From Oceanisphaera sp. IT1-181 (lineage in GTDB: Bacteria; Pseudomonadota; Gammaproteobacteria; Enterobacterales; Aeromonadaceae), in NCBI RefSeq assembly GCF_033807535.1, contig NZ_CP136856.1, positions 2,227,001 through 2,291,000 of the forward strand: 64,000 bases of DNA, given 5' to 3'. The position numbers were made by a program, and so were the translations under genes. This document shows, piece by piece, positions 18,840 through 28,386 of this stretch. Within the stretch, counting starts at the first letter, position 1. Every line of letters starts with the position of its first letter. Under the pieces are notes generated by a model. That model was not told the DNA's origin and did not search any database. It saw only the letters and a program-made list of their open reading frames with translations.

Positions 18840-21234
18840 GTGTGATAACTTGTTCAAACAACGCCATCTCGGCGCGTTTGATGGCTGTTTCAGCCAAGTC
18901 CAAACGTGCTTCAAACAGCTTCTGAGCCAAGGATTTAACTTGATTAGCCTCAGTATCTTCTGGGTCCATGTCGAAGTATTCAAAGTTGCCCCAATGATCG
19001 AAGATCAAGAATTCACTTTTGTCTTTGCCGAACCCGTAAAGATTTTCAGATAGGCGAGTGCCACGGCCAATCATCTGCCAGAACTTCACCTTAGATTTTA
19101 TTGGCTTAGCAAACACTAAGTTCACTACCTCTGGCACATCGATACCCGTATCCAGCATATCTACCGACACCGCTATGGTGATTTGATCGCTGCTGCCATC
19201 AGTTTTTTTAAAGTCATCAATCAGCTCTTCGGCTCTTACAAACTTGGAGTGAATAACCCGACAAAAATTACCGCCATATTGCGGATATAGCTCGCCAAAC
19301 AGCTTCGCTAATAACTCGGCGTGCTTAATATTACGGGCAAAAATAATAGTTTTACCTGGCAGTTGGCCGTCTGCATCGCGTAAGCCGCGCTCCATTAGGT
19401 TTCGCAAAATGGCGCGGTTGGTGTCTATGTTATATATCGCCTTGTCTATGCTGGGTGCTTCAAAGTCCAGCTCGTTAGGGTCAACACCTTGGTCTTCTAG
19501 CTCTGCTATTTGAGCATCGGTTAAGCTATGACCTTGAATGCCATCACGCATAAATTGAGTGGTATGAGTCACCACACGAAACGGCGCTAAGTTGCCGTCG
19601 GCCACCGCTTGCTCTAGGGGGTAGTTGGCCGTTGGCATCTTATAATCACAACCAAACAAGCGGCTGGTAGAGCGACTGATCATTTCCACTGGTGTGGCAG
19701 TCAGTCCCACTTGGCGAGCATCAAAGTATTTAAATAAATCACCAAACACGTTGTAAACCGAGCGGTGAGATTCATCGGCAATAATCAAGTCGAAGTAGCC
19801 CACATCAAACTGCTCATAAATATTGATCATCCCCGGATAGGTGGAGATATAAATACGCGCATTGTTTTGATCTTGCTTTTTGCTACGCCCTACTACATAC
19901 AGCGGCTCTTTAATAAATTCGTTAAAGGCGTTTCCCGCCTGCTTACGCAGCTCTTTACGGTCACATAAAAACAGTACCCGCTTAGCCCAGCCGGCATCGA
20001 GCATGCGTTTAGTAAGCGCAATGGAAACACGAGTTTTACCGGTGCCCGTCGCTTGCACCACCAGCGCCTTGCGGTGGTTATCCGAGAATCGCTCACTCAC
20101 TCGGGTAATAGCTTCAATTTGATATGAACGGCCTGCAATGTTCATATCAATCGGCGCCTTAAGAAGGTCTTGGCGCTGAGCACGCTGCTTCATCAGATAC
20201 TGCAGGCTGTCTTTGCTGTAATAGCCATAAAGTTTGCGCGGTGCTTCGTGTTGGCTGTCGTTCCAAATCCAGATGTCATAACCATTGGTATAAAAAATAA
20301 CAGGCCGCTGCTGGTACTTTTTCTCTAATGAGTCAGCATACAGCTTAGCCTGCTGGCGGCCTTTTTCGGCGCCTTCATTGGCGCGCTTGGCCTCTACTAC
20401 CGCCAGTGGCTTGCCGTTATCATCCCACAGCACATAGTCACAATAACCTTTACCACTTGGTGTTGGTTGGCCATCAACTTCCAGCTCAATCGTCACTTGC
20501 TCGGTGTCGGAATTATCTTGGCTGATATCCCAACCGGCCAGTCGCAGCTCGCTATCAATCAGCTTTTTACGCGTTTGGGCTTCATTAAGATCCAGAGTAT
20601 TAGTGGCTACCAGACTCGCCTTGCCGAAGGCTTGGGTCTTAACTTGGTCAACTTGTAACTTTAATTGGGCCGCTTGGCGCTGTGCTGCTTGCTCTGCTTC
20701 TTTGGCGTCTTGCAGCTCTTTGAGAGCACTCTCAAGTTGTGCAGACTGGTCAGTGAGCTTTTGCTGTAATGCCTTATTTTTTCTCTTGAAATCGGCTTTG
20801 TCACTGGTAGTTTCTGGCACTGTAGGTTGTTGAAACTTAGGGCAAGCTTCACGGGTACCGCTAGCTTGTGTAATAAACAACCAGCAAGAAAGATAGTAAG
20901 CTTCTTCTACTAACCAAAGCGCAGTTTCAACAGACACGCCTCCTTCGTGGGCGGCCTTGTTGCCCTGCATACGAATCGCATGAAACTTATCGAGGATCAG
21001 TTTGTGGACCACGGCCGTAAAACTGCCGTTAGTCAAACGATCCATAAAATTAGCGTTAGGCTCAATAGGCAGCCGCAATTCGGCATAAATAACGCCTACC
21101 ATTTTCTCAACGAAACAGCGTAGTTTAACTACTGAGCTTTGGGGATCACTGCAGGCATAGGCCTCGGCATAAGCACCTAAATCAGCTAGCGCTGGCCAAT
21201 GCGGCCTAATATGTTCAAAGTTCATCGATTTCAT
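18832..21234 (-). pseudogene. hsdR: hsdR, 5' part, truncated by ISAs1-family copy 2
   Basis: The first 799 native residues of a type I restriction subunit. In order: a DUF4145-like N-terminal domain (about 1-120), a coiled coil (about 140-200), the HSDR_N nuclease domain (GYCDYVLWDD then VVEAKRANEG, a PD-(D/E)xK pattern), SF2 translocase motifs (VVQATGTGKTRVS; IADESHRS; LTATPVEM; VSVDMLDTGIDVPEV; QMIGRGTRLS). Native sequence ends at 18840; the last two codons and stop (PG*) are IS sequence. The nuclease and motor are present but the C-terminal assembly domain is lost, so restriction is probably abolished. This is favoured by the simultaneous loss of the methyltransferase. Confidence 0.9.
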
Positions 21235-21263
21235 CTCAGTTACCCGTATTTGATTGTTATTAT

Positions 21264-21279
21264 TTCAGGAATCGTGCCA
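21264..21279 (-). promoter_or_regulatory. Candidate sigma-54 promoter upstream of hsdR
   Basis: On the minus strand, in the 64-bp gap between the sigma-54 activator gene and hsdR, lies TGGCACGATTCCTGAA. The -24 half matches the consensus TGGCACG exactly and the -12 half reads CTGA instead of TTGC, at correct spacing. The expected transcript start is about 20 bases before hsdR. A -12 GA in place of GC lowers confidence, but the neighbour is a GAFTGA-containing activator, which makes the match meaningful. Confidence 0.55.
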
Positions 21280-21298
21280 ATGCTATCGAAACCGACTA

Positions 21299-22804
21299 TT
21301 AGGCTTCATTAATACCCAGTTGCTTCATCCAATTACCTAAGGTTTGATGATTATTCAGCCCTAACAAGGCAGCGGCTCTTCCTCTTTGCCCTGCGGTTAA
21401 CCTCAGCGCCTCTTCTACGTAGTAACGCTTTGTATCTTCAAGCAATTCTGTAATATCTACGCCTTGAGACACATCCATTTTTAATGGATTTCGCTCACTT
21501 TTTACAGACCGTTTGATCATGGCTTGCTGTAGATGGCTGACTTCTAGCTGTTCATCTTCGGACCAGATAGAAGCTCTTAATAAAGTGTTCCACAACTCAC
21601 GAATATTACCCGGCCAAGACTGCTCTTTAATAAATAATATTGCCAATTCGGAAATATTTTTACTTTTATACCCTGGCTGATCACTGGCATCTTCGTTCAA
21701 ACGAGACATGAGTTCTGTGACTAATTCGGGAATATCGGCAGTCCGTTCTCGCAATGGTGGTAGCTGTATGATGCCCACCGCCAACCGATAAAACAAATCT
21801 TCACGAAACTGCCCCAAATCCACCATTTCCAGCAGGTTACGGTGGGTGGCAGCAATCACACGAATGTTCACTTTATGTGACTTGCTCGCACCTACAGCCG
21901 TGACTTCTTGCTGCTGTAAGGCACGCAACAACTTGGCTTGTGCATCCAGCGCTAACTCGCCCACCTCATCAAGAAATAAAGTTCCCTCATTGGCCTCATC
22001 AAAAAATCCTTTGCGATCAGCAATGGCTCCCGTGAAAGCACCTTTGCGATGACCAAATAACTGCGAATCAATTAATGACTCTGGGATAGCACCACAGTTA
22101 ACAGCAATAAACGGTTTGCTCGCCCGCAACGAAGCATTATGAATAGCCTCAGCAATCACTTCTTTACCTGTGCCTGACTCGCCCTGAATAATCACTGGGA
22201 TATTGCGGGGTGCCAGCTTTTTAGCCAACTTCACTACATCCACCATGGCACTGGAAGCACTTTGAATATGCTCAAAATGCGCAGCCAAATCTGGCTGTTC
22301 TGCAGCCATAGCACCCAGAGCACCATCTTGGCGCTGTAAATATTCTAATGAAATATCATAAGGCAGCTCTACGGGCACAAGGCCATGTTGCAACGAGGTC
22401 TGCACCAACTTGGTACCGTATACACCCTTACCTAACAACAGCCAAGTCGCAATCATGGCTGGAGTACCGGATGTGAGGTTAATAGTGGTCAATGCCTTGT
22501 CGGCAGAAAGGAATTCAAGCTGATCGCGACTGGTCGCGTAGATACTGGGGTAATCGATTGGGCTAGTTAGCGAAACCTCGATAAAGCAGATCTCAGCAGG
22601 CCGGCGCCTAGCACTTAGCTCTGATTCAAGCCACTTTTGATAACGAGGCGCTTCGCCTCCCCAGTTACTGACCAGAATGCGCACCTCATCAAAAGGCGCG
22701 TCCGAGTTCAATAAAATAGAAGCAATAGCGCCAAAACCACCCTTCGCTTCCGCATCCAAGTCATGACGACCTAGCCAAGTAAGCAACACCCGCTTTTTGA
22801 TCAC
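21299..22804 (-). CDS. Sigma-54-dependent activator with CARF-like N-terminal domain (RtcR-like)
   Basis: 501 residues from a GTG start with AAGAAGG upstream. Residues 1-150 form a Rossmann-like sensor (LLTWLGRHD; EVRILVSN; INLTSGTPAMIATWLLL at about 109-125) resembling the CARF domain of RtcR-type regulators. The AAA+ domain has Walker A GESGTGKE (208-215), the sigma-54-contacting GAFTGA loop (255-260), Walker B TLFLDE (275-280) and VGASKSHKVNIRVIAATH. The C-terminus is a Fis-type helix-turn-helix. It is directly upstream of and co-oriented with hsdR, and a sigma-54-like promoter lies between them. Inference: it senses a nucleotide signal and switches on the type I system. CARF assignment is moderate, sigma-54 activator is secure. 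Confidence 0.88.
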   Translation of the reverse strand: MIKKRVLLTWLGRHDLDAEAKGGFGAIASILLNSDAPFDEVRILVSNWGGEAPRYQKWLESELSARRRPAEICFIEVSLTSPIDYPSIYATSRDQLEFLSADKALTTINLTSGTPAMIATWLLLGKGVYGTKLVQTSLQHGLVPVELPYDISLEYLQRQDGALGAMAAEQPDLAAHFEHIQSASSAMVDVVKLAKKLAPRNIPVIIQGESGTGKEVIAEAIHNASLRASKPFIAVNCGAIPESLIDSQLFGHRKGAFTGAIADRKGFFDEANEGTLFLDEVGELALDAQAKLLRALQQQEVTAVGASKSHKVNIRVIAATHRNLLEMVDLGQFREDLFYRLAVGIIQLPPLRERTADIPELVTELMSRLNEDASDQPGYKSKNISELAILFIKEQSWPGNIRELWNTLLRASIWSEDEQLEVSHLQQAMIKRSVKSERNPLKMDVSQGVDITELLEDTKRYYVEEALRLTAGQRGRAAALLGLNNHQTLGNWMKQLGINEA

Positions 22805-22925
22805 AATATAAACCTTCTTACAATTTTGTAATCGAGCTTACCATTATAATCTATGAAGAAACCAACCACGGAAATATAGCGATAGTTAAATCCTGAAAGC
22901 GTAAGTACCCAAGAACTCACGTTTT

Positions 22926-23334
22926 ACTAAAGTCATCGAGTGGCTGAGCAACAAGGTACCAAAAGATCCAGTGCTTATGTCACTGGACAAAATATTAGCT
23001 TCCAAAATGGACTCAGACGCTTCATTAGTAATCCTCGTCGCTACGCTTTGGATGCTCCAAGTAGTTGTCTGAGGTGCTGGAGCGGCTGATAGCCAGATGT
23101 TCTCTGATCGTCAGCATGTATCAAAAAAATAGTTGGGCCCATGAATGCCATTGTGATGAGCATGGTCAGCTGATTTAGCTGCTGGCAACCGGTGATGCGG
23201 ACGCGGCTGTGTTGTTGATACGCTGGCACTTGGATAATCTTGAGTCCAGTCTGGATATGTCTCAGGAAGAAGAGCAAGCCACCGATTTCGTGGCCCTGCT
23301 TACCGAGACTAGTGCCGATCGAGTTCTAAATTAA
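22926..23334 (+). pseudogene. Possible decayed gene remnant
   Basis: Within the 574-bp gap between the defence and transport modules, the plus strand holds two coding-looking stretches in different frames: 22926-23072 (KVIEWLSNKVPKDPVL ...) and 23179-23334 (LLATGDADAAVLLIRWHL ... ending SADRVLN and TAA). A good rho-independent terminator follows 21 bases after that TAA. This is what one expects from the 3' end of a gene broken by frameshifts. I do not recognise the family. The remainder of the gap (22805-22925) shows nothing clear. Confidence 0.3.
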
Positions 23335-23355
23335 GTCCGTGACCTTTCTGTAAAT

Positions 23356-23379
23356 ATGCCCCTCGCGGGGCATGTTTTT
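23356..23379 (+). terminator. Rho-independent terminator of the decayed gene
   Basis: Hairpin ATGCCCC-TCGC-GGGGCAT followed by GTTTTT. It points in the plus direction, while the genes on both sides read minus, so it probably belonged to the remnant ending at 23334. Read on the other strand it could also end transcription from the amidohydrolase operon, but the T-tract favours plus. Confidence 0.6.
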
Positions 23380-24845
23380 CAGACCTTGCTGGTCGGGAAC
23401 GAAGGCGGAAAAATTTCCTCCAACGGGGGATGCAGATGACTACGTTCTGGATAGCTGGCGATAAAACCGTCGAACTGCTGCTGGGCCTGGTGATGCAATT
23501 GCTGCAAGTCCAGGTTCAGCTTCACCAGCTGCCCGTCCCACACCACCTTGTCGCCGTTGACGATCACTCCCTTGATATCCCGACCGTTACCGTTGATTAC
23601 CATGGCGGTAATGGGATCGAATACCTGGCCGGTGTGAATTTTATCGAAGTCGAACACCATGATATCGGCTTTGGCACCCGAGCAAAGGCGTCCTATATCC
23701 TCCCGGCCCAGCGCTCTGGCTCCACCCAGGGTGGCCATATTGTAATAATCCGCCGCCGAGGCCTCGGTAATATTACCGCTGTTGACCCGGCTGAGGATGG
23801 CGCCGACGTGCATGTTCTGGATCATGTCCGGCGGGTAAGTGTCGGTGCCCATGCTGAGGTTGATACCCGCTTCACGGAAGCGGCTGACGCCATCGAAATA
23901 CTTGGAGTTGCGGCCGGCCACCAGCGGACAAATCACCGCGTTGGCGCCGCTCTGGCCGAGCAACGACAACTCCCTTTGTATTTTCTCTGGGGTGGCATGT
24001 TTGCCGCCCAATAACTGGAGGTGAGGCAGCAGCAAGCGAGAGTCGAGCAGGTCATGTTCGGCCATCAGCTCAACCGACGACATGCCGTTGTACAGTTGGT
24101 GCACCATATCCAATTCGAACTCGCCCTGGCAGCTGTGCAGCCGGACCGGGCAATCGAGGGCGCGCATGGCCTTTGCGGTCTGGCGCAGCAGCTCGGGGGT
24201 ACAGCCTTCGATACGGTCCGGGGCCAGCATGCCCTTGATGGTGTCTCCGTACTGGTGGAGTTGCTCCACATAGTGCACCGCTTCTTCCAGCCCTTTTAGT
24301 CCCCGCTGTTCATTGAAGCGCATCTCGACACTGGCATCCGGGTTGACCACGCCATACCCGGACATATAGGCCGGACCCAGATAGGCACGCACCCCTAGGC
24401 TGACGGCGATATCGGCGGCACGCCGGAATTCATCGGCGGTTTCGGCCCACTCACGGTACAGGACGGAGGTGATCGGCGCTATGGTGGTGATGCCGTTTAA
24501 CAGCAGCTGACTGAAGGCATAGCGCTTGTTGAAGTCGAGCTGGGCATCGTTGTAGGTTTCGCGCCGTTGCCAGCTGCTGGCAGGCAGGCGGCCTTTTTTC
24601 CAGCCGGGCTGGTGGTCGAAGGCGAGTACGGTAGAGTCCAGATCCGCGACAGCATCCAGATCGATAAAACCGGGGCCGATCAGGGCGTTGCCCATGGCCA
24701 GGGTTTCGTCGATCTGGCCCTGATAGCCGTGGCCGACAAACAGCACGGTATCGCCGCGATAGACCAGCTCGCCCTGCTCGTAGATATGGTGACCGCCGTC
24801 CTTGAAACCGATAACGTACTTGGCGGTGATTTTGGTGGTTTTCAT
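23379..24845 (-). CDS. Amidohydrolase-family protein lacking the HxH metal motif
   Basis: 488 residues, start ATG 24845 with GGAGC upstream. Overall it follows the ATZ/TRZ-type amidohydrolase layout: N-terminal beta sandwich, the GPGFID turn, a TIM barrel with His in RLHSCQGE, His in LLLPHLQLLG, and Asp in LSMGTDTYPPDMIQNMH, then a C-terminal return to the sandwich (GAKADIMVFDFDK). However, the position that should read HxH after GPGFI has DLDAVADLD instead. Either an unusual metal site or a lost one is implied. It is downstream of the cytosine-deaminase-like gene in the same operon (39-bp gap). Likely a hydrolase or deaminase of an imported nitrogen compound; substrate unknown. Confidence 0.75.
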   Translation of the reverse strand: MKTTKITAKYVIGFKDGGHHIYEQGELVYRGDTVLFVGHGYQGQIDETLAMGNALIGPGFIDLDAVADLDSTVLAFDHQPGWKKGRLPASSWQRRETYNDAQLDFNKRYAFSQLLLNGITTIAPITSVLYREWAETADEFRRAADIAVSLGVRAYLGPAYMSGYGVVNPDASVEMRFNEQRGLKGLEEAVHYVEQLHQYGDTIKGMLAPDRIEGCTPELLRQTAKAMRALDCPVRLHSCQGEFELDMVHQLYNGMSSVELMAEHDLLDSRLLLPHLQLLGGKHATPEKIQRELSLLGQSGANAVICPLVAGRNSKYFDGVSRFREAGINLSMGTDTYPPDMIQNMHVGAILSRVNSGNITEASAADYYNMATLGGARALGREDIGRLCSGAKADIMVFDFDKIHTGQVFDPITAMVINGNGRDIKGVIVNGDKVVWDGQLVKLNLDLQQLHHQAQQQFDGFIASYPERSHLHPPLEEIFPPSFPTSKV

Positions 24846-24884
24846 TAGTTTTGCTCCATGATCCTAAATGGCTTATCCGTTTGT

Positions 24885-26075
24885 TCAGAACAGGCATTCG
24901 CCCCTGTCGGCGACCAGTTTGCCGGCCTTGAACACGGTGCGAGCTATAGGTGGTTCGACGATGGCCTCGGCCACCGCTCGGGCATCCAGCAGCACCAAAT
25001 CCGCCTGGCAGCCGACTGCCAGACCATAATCTTTCAGTCCCATCACCTCGGCGCCGCCATAGGTAATGGCGTGCAGCGCCTGCTCCAGTTCCTTGTCCTG
25101 ACGCCAGCGATATTTTAGTCCCATCAACATGGCCCGTTGCAGCATGTCCGCATTGCCGTAAGGACTCCAGGTGTCGCGGATACCGTCGTTACCGGCGGTG
25201 ACTTTTATGCCGGCGGCGCGCAGCTTTTCATAGGGTGGCACACTGCGGTTGGCCGGCGCCGTGGTGGCTATGGCAATATCCGCCTTGGCCAGCCCCTCGA
25301 TGAGTCGATCCTGATAAGCGAGGTCTATCTCGCCCAGGCAGAAAGCGTGGCTGATGGTAACCTTGCCCTGCAGACCCAGAGCCAGGGTGCGCTCTATCAT
25401 CAGTTCGACCGAGAAGGCACCCAACTCGGCGGCCTCGTGCAGATGCAGATCGACACCTTTACCGTATCGAACGGCGATCTCGAATATCGCATCTATATGG
25501 GCCACAGGATCGCGTTCGAAGGAGGAGGGATCGATGCCTCCCACATAATCGGCGCCCAGTTTGACAGCTTCTTCCATCAGCGCCCGGGTGCCGGGCCGGC
25601 CCAGCATGCCACTCTGGGGGAAACAGACGGTTTCGATATAGACTTGGTCGGCCAGCTTGTCTCTGGTGGCCAGCACCCCTTCTATGTGTTTTAGGCCGAT
25701 TTCGGTGTCTACATCGATATGAGTACGGATATGTGTGGTGCCTTTGGCAATGGCCAGTCGGGCGATGCGTTCCGATTGTTGCTGGGAATTAAAATCATAC
25801 TGACGACGAAAGCCTCGTTCGTTTTCGATAATAGCGGGTAGCTCCCTAGGAACCTGATTTTCATACCAGTCCATACCCCACAAGGATTTATCGATATGGG
25901 CATGGCCGTCTATAAAGCCTGGTAATACAAGACGATGATGCCCTTCAAGCAAGGTGGCTCCGCTCGATAATGGAATATGCGACTCGATGCGCACGATCTT
26001 GCTCCCTTCGATCAGGATATCCTTGCTTTCCTGGTCTCCGCTGAGACGAACCTGCCGGATCAGTGTAGTAGTCAT
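24885..26075 (-). CDS. Cytosine-deaminase-like amidohydrolase
   Basis: 396 residues, start ATG 26075 with GGGAG six bases upstream. Metal-site motifs of the CodA group are all present: PGFIDGHAHIDKS (HxH), VDLHLHEAAE (His), TISHAFCLG (His) and the hallmark GNDGIRDTWSPYG (Asp). Family members deaminate cytosine, creatinine-like or related N-heterocycles with Fe or Zn; the exact substrate here cannot be read from sequence. First gene of a two-gene minus-strand operon divergent from a peptide-type ABC importer, suggesting that the importer brings in the substrate. GC-rich codon use contrasts with the AT-rich defence genes to the left. Confidence 0.82.
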   Translation of the reverse strand: MTTTLIRQVRLSGDQESKDILIEGSKIVRIESHIPLSSGATLLEGHHRLVLPGFIDGHAHIDKSLWGMDWYENQVPRELPAIIENERGFRRQYDFNSQQQSERIARLAIAKGTTHIRTHIDVDTEIGLKHIEGVLATRDKLADQVYIETVCFPQSGMLGRPGTRALMEEAVKLGADYVGGIDPSSFERDPVAHIDAIFEIAVRYGKGVDLHLHEAAELGAFSVELMIERTLALGLQGKVTISHAFCLGEIDLAYQDRLIEGLAKADIAIATTAPANRSVPPYEKLRAAGIKVTAGNDGIRDTWSPYGNADMLQRAMLMGLKYRWRQDKELEQALHAITYGGAEVMGLKDYGLAVGCQADLVLLDARAVAEAIVEPPIARTVFKAGKLVADRGECLF

Positions 26076-26398
26076 ACTTGCTCCCTGTAGAGATGATATG
26101 GATTCCGTGTTGTGCTATCAAAACTGATGCCATAGCTCTTTATTGGCCATCACCTAGGTGTTAAAAAGACAGGCAATTTGCAACATATCAGCGACCTGTA
26201 ACCCTGTGGAGTCATATCGATAGATGATGAGTAGTTTTGGGATTGTTATCACAATTACCGAAAGTTGTTATCGATAATGATAACCCATGACCACCAAGTG
26301 TAATATGTTTGTTAACGATATGTTTCGTGATGTTTACCACCTGTCCGGATTAAATCGTATGGACAGAACCGTAATATGTTCACTCACAGGGATGACTG
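26076..26398. promoter_or_regulatory. Divergent promoter region with palindromic operator candidate
   Basis: This 323-bp gap separates the amidohydrolase operon (minus) from the ABC importer operon (plus), so it must contain both promoters. It includes GTTATC-GATAAT-GATAAC (26267-26284), two perfect inverted hexamers around a 6-bp centre, and a further GTTATC at 26245-26250. This could bind a repressor shared by both operons. No regulator gene is adjacent. Confidence 0.4.
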
Positions 26399-27988
26399 AT
26401 GATGAAATTGACAACGATTACCGCCGGCCTGCTGGCCGTCAGCTGTAGCCTTAGCGCTCAACAGCTTCAGGCTGAAAATGTAGTACGCTGGGCTCAACAG
26501 GGAGATATTCCTACCCTTGACCCTTATGCATTTGCGTCGACGCCGGCGCTGGCGTTTCAGAACCATATCTATGAAGGTCTGGTGCAATGGAACGAGCAGC
26601 TGGAAATGTCACCGGCGTTGGCTACTCGCTGGGAGCAGCTGGACGACACCACCATTCGCTTTTATCTGCGGGAAGGCGTCAAATTTCATAATGGCAACGA
26701 TTTTAATGCCGACGACGTGGTGGCCTCCATTACCCGAGTAACCCATCCCGATTCTGGAATTCGTGGTAATGCTTCCTCGGTCAAAGGGGCGGTGAAGGTA
26801 GATGATTATACGGTCGACCTTCTGCTTAACAGTAAGTCGCCAATAGCGATAAATGAGCTCAGCGGCATTTTGATGATGGACAAGGAATGGCTGGAAGAGC
26901 ACAAAGCTACCGAGCCTACCAGTATGACCAAGGGCACAGAAGGTTATGCAACCAACCATACCAACGGTACCGGGCCCTTTATACTGGAAAGCCGGCGGCG
27001 TGATGCGGAAATGGTATTGGTTAAAAACGATAATTGGTGGCAAGCCGATAATACCAAGCACAATATCGATCGCATCATCTTCCGCCCAGTAGGATCTGAA
27101 TCTACCCGCCTAGCCGGTATTCTTGCCGGTGAATTTGACCTGGTCAGCGATGTGCCCCTGCAGGATTTGCCTCGTCTGGAAAAGGAAAAAGGCATAGAGG
27201 TTAAAGTCAGGCCCTCTTTGCGCGTCATGTTCCTTACCCTGAACATGAATGATGAACTGAACGCGGGCAATGTGGACGGTAAGAATCCGCTCCAGCAGCA
27301 GAAGGTACGCCAAGCCTTGCATATGGCCATCGACCGAGAAGCGATCGTCAAGAAGATAATGCGTGGCATGACCGAAGTGGCCAACACCTATGTAGCGCCT
27401 GGCATCGCCGGCTTTGACGCCGAGCGAGGCGTGACCAGCAGTTATGATCCCAAAGGCGCCAAGGCGTTGCTGGACGAGGCCGGTTATCCCAACGGATTCA
27501 AGCTGGCCTTCGACTGCGAACAGGGCTATTACCTGAATGCTGAACAGTGGTGCCAGGCGGTGCAGCGTTACTGGTCCAAGGTGGGCGTGCAAACTAGCTT
27601 GAACATGCATACCCGCAGCGTCTATTCCCAAATTCGTGACAACGGCCGCACCGATGTGGGAGTTCTGGGCTGGGCTAACTTGCCGCTCTATGACGCCTAC
27701 AGCATCAATCAGCAGATGATCCACTCAAAGGATGGTGGCATCTACGGTGCCTTCAATATTCCCCGCTATAAGAACGACACCATAGATACTCTGATTGAGC
27801 AATCATCATCTGAGCTGGATCCGCAGATCCGCACCAAGCAGATGCAAGACATATTGGCCAAGGCGCAACAGGAGCTGCCTTTTTTACCATTGCACTATGA
27901 GCCGATGGCATGGGCGACTTCCGACAAGCTGGAAATCACTCAGAACCCCGACAACGTGGTACGGCTCTGGTACGCCAGCATGAAGTAA
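26399..27988 (+). CDS. ABC importer periplasmic solute-binding protein, family 5
   Basis: 529 residues with a signal peptide (MMKLTTITAGLLAVSCSLSA, cleavage near QLQA). It has the SBP_bac_5 signature regions: IPTLDPYAFAS, YEGLVQWNEQLEMSPALA, REGVKFHNGNDFNADDVV, VRQALHMAIDREAIV and AKALLDEAGYPNGF. This family binds peptides, nickel complexes and various other compounds. It opens an operon with two permeases and two ATPases. Given the divergent deaminase genes, the ligand may be a nitrogenous heterocycle or small peptide; this is inference. An ATG three bases downstream is an equal alternative start. Confidence 0.9.
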   Translation: MMKLTTITAGLLAVSCSLSAQQLQAENVVRWAQQGDIPTLDPYAFASTPALAFQNHIYEGLVQWNEQLEMSPALATRWEQLDDTTIRFYLREGVKFHNGNDFNADDVVASITRVTHPDSGIRGNASSVKGAVKVDDYTVDLLLNSKSPIAINELSGILMMDKEWLEEHKATEPTSMTKGTEGYATNHTNGTGPFILESRRRDAEMVLVKNDNWWQADNTKHNIDRIIFRPVGSESTRLAGILAGEFDLVSDVPLQDLPRLEKEKGIEVKVRPSLRVMFLTLNMNDELNAGNVDGKNPLQQQKVRQALHMAIDREAIVKKIMRGMTEVANTYVAPGIAGFDAERGVTSSYDPKGAKALLDEAGYPNGFKLAFDCEQGYYLNAEQWCQAVQRYWSKVGVQTSLNMHTRSVYSQIRDNGRTDVGVLGWANLPLYDAYSINQQMIHSKDGGIYGAFNIPRYKNDTIDTLIEQSSSELDPQIRTKQMQDILAKAQQELPFLPLHYEPMAWATSDKLEITQNPDNVVRLWYASMK

Positions 27989-27997
27989 GAATAAGTC

Positions 27998-28036
27998 GTT
28001 GCCATGGCCGCTCAGTTTACGGATGGCCATGGCAAC
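27998..28036 (+). repeat. Strong hairpin between solute-binding protein and permease genes
   Basis: A perfect 12-bp inverted repeat, GTTGCCATGGCC and GGCCATGGCAAC, with a 15-base loop. There is no T-run after it, so it is more likely an mRNA-stabilising or partial-termination element that keeps the binding protein more abundant than the membrane subunits, as is common in ABC importer operons. Confidence 0.6.
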
Positions 28037-28386
28037 ATATAACTTCTTGGATGCTATCAAAAAATAAAAATTGTTAGCAATGATGATCTAATTTTGTGCA
28101 TTTAATCAGCTTGGTATGTTGTAAAGGTTAATCTCTGGGCTTCTGGGGCTATCCTGATGGCCTCCAATTGGATGCTGTCCACTCAGCAAACTCAGGCGGA
28201 AAAGATGGAACACTGGGACCTGTAGGCAGATCTTCCCAGCCTAGATTCTTGCGCCTTCGTATCAATTTATACCTTGAGTTTTCAAAATCATAATTTCAAG
28301 AATGTAATACGGTTTTGGAATGCGAACGTGAACTAGCAAATAGGGCCTTAGATCCCTGAATCTTCATTGTGATTTAAAGGAGTGAA
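28037..28386. other. Intergenic region without a recognisable gene
   Basis: 350 bp between the binding-protein hairpin and the first permease gene. Only short stop-interrupted frames are seen. It is long for an internal operon gap, so a second promoter or decayed insert is possible, but I see no convincing motif. A GGAG ribosome-binding site (28379-28382) serves the permease. Confidence 0.5.

Noticed and set aside
23430..25694. Long plus-strand frames (up to 194 codons) opposite the two amidohydrolases
   Set aside because: Shadows of GC-rich genes on the minus strand; composition is that of reversed codons and no protein family is visible.
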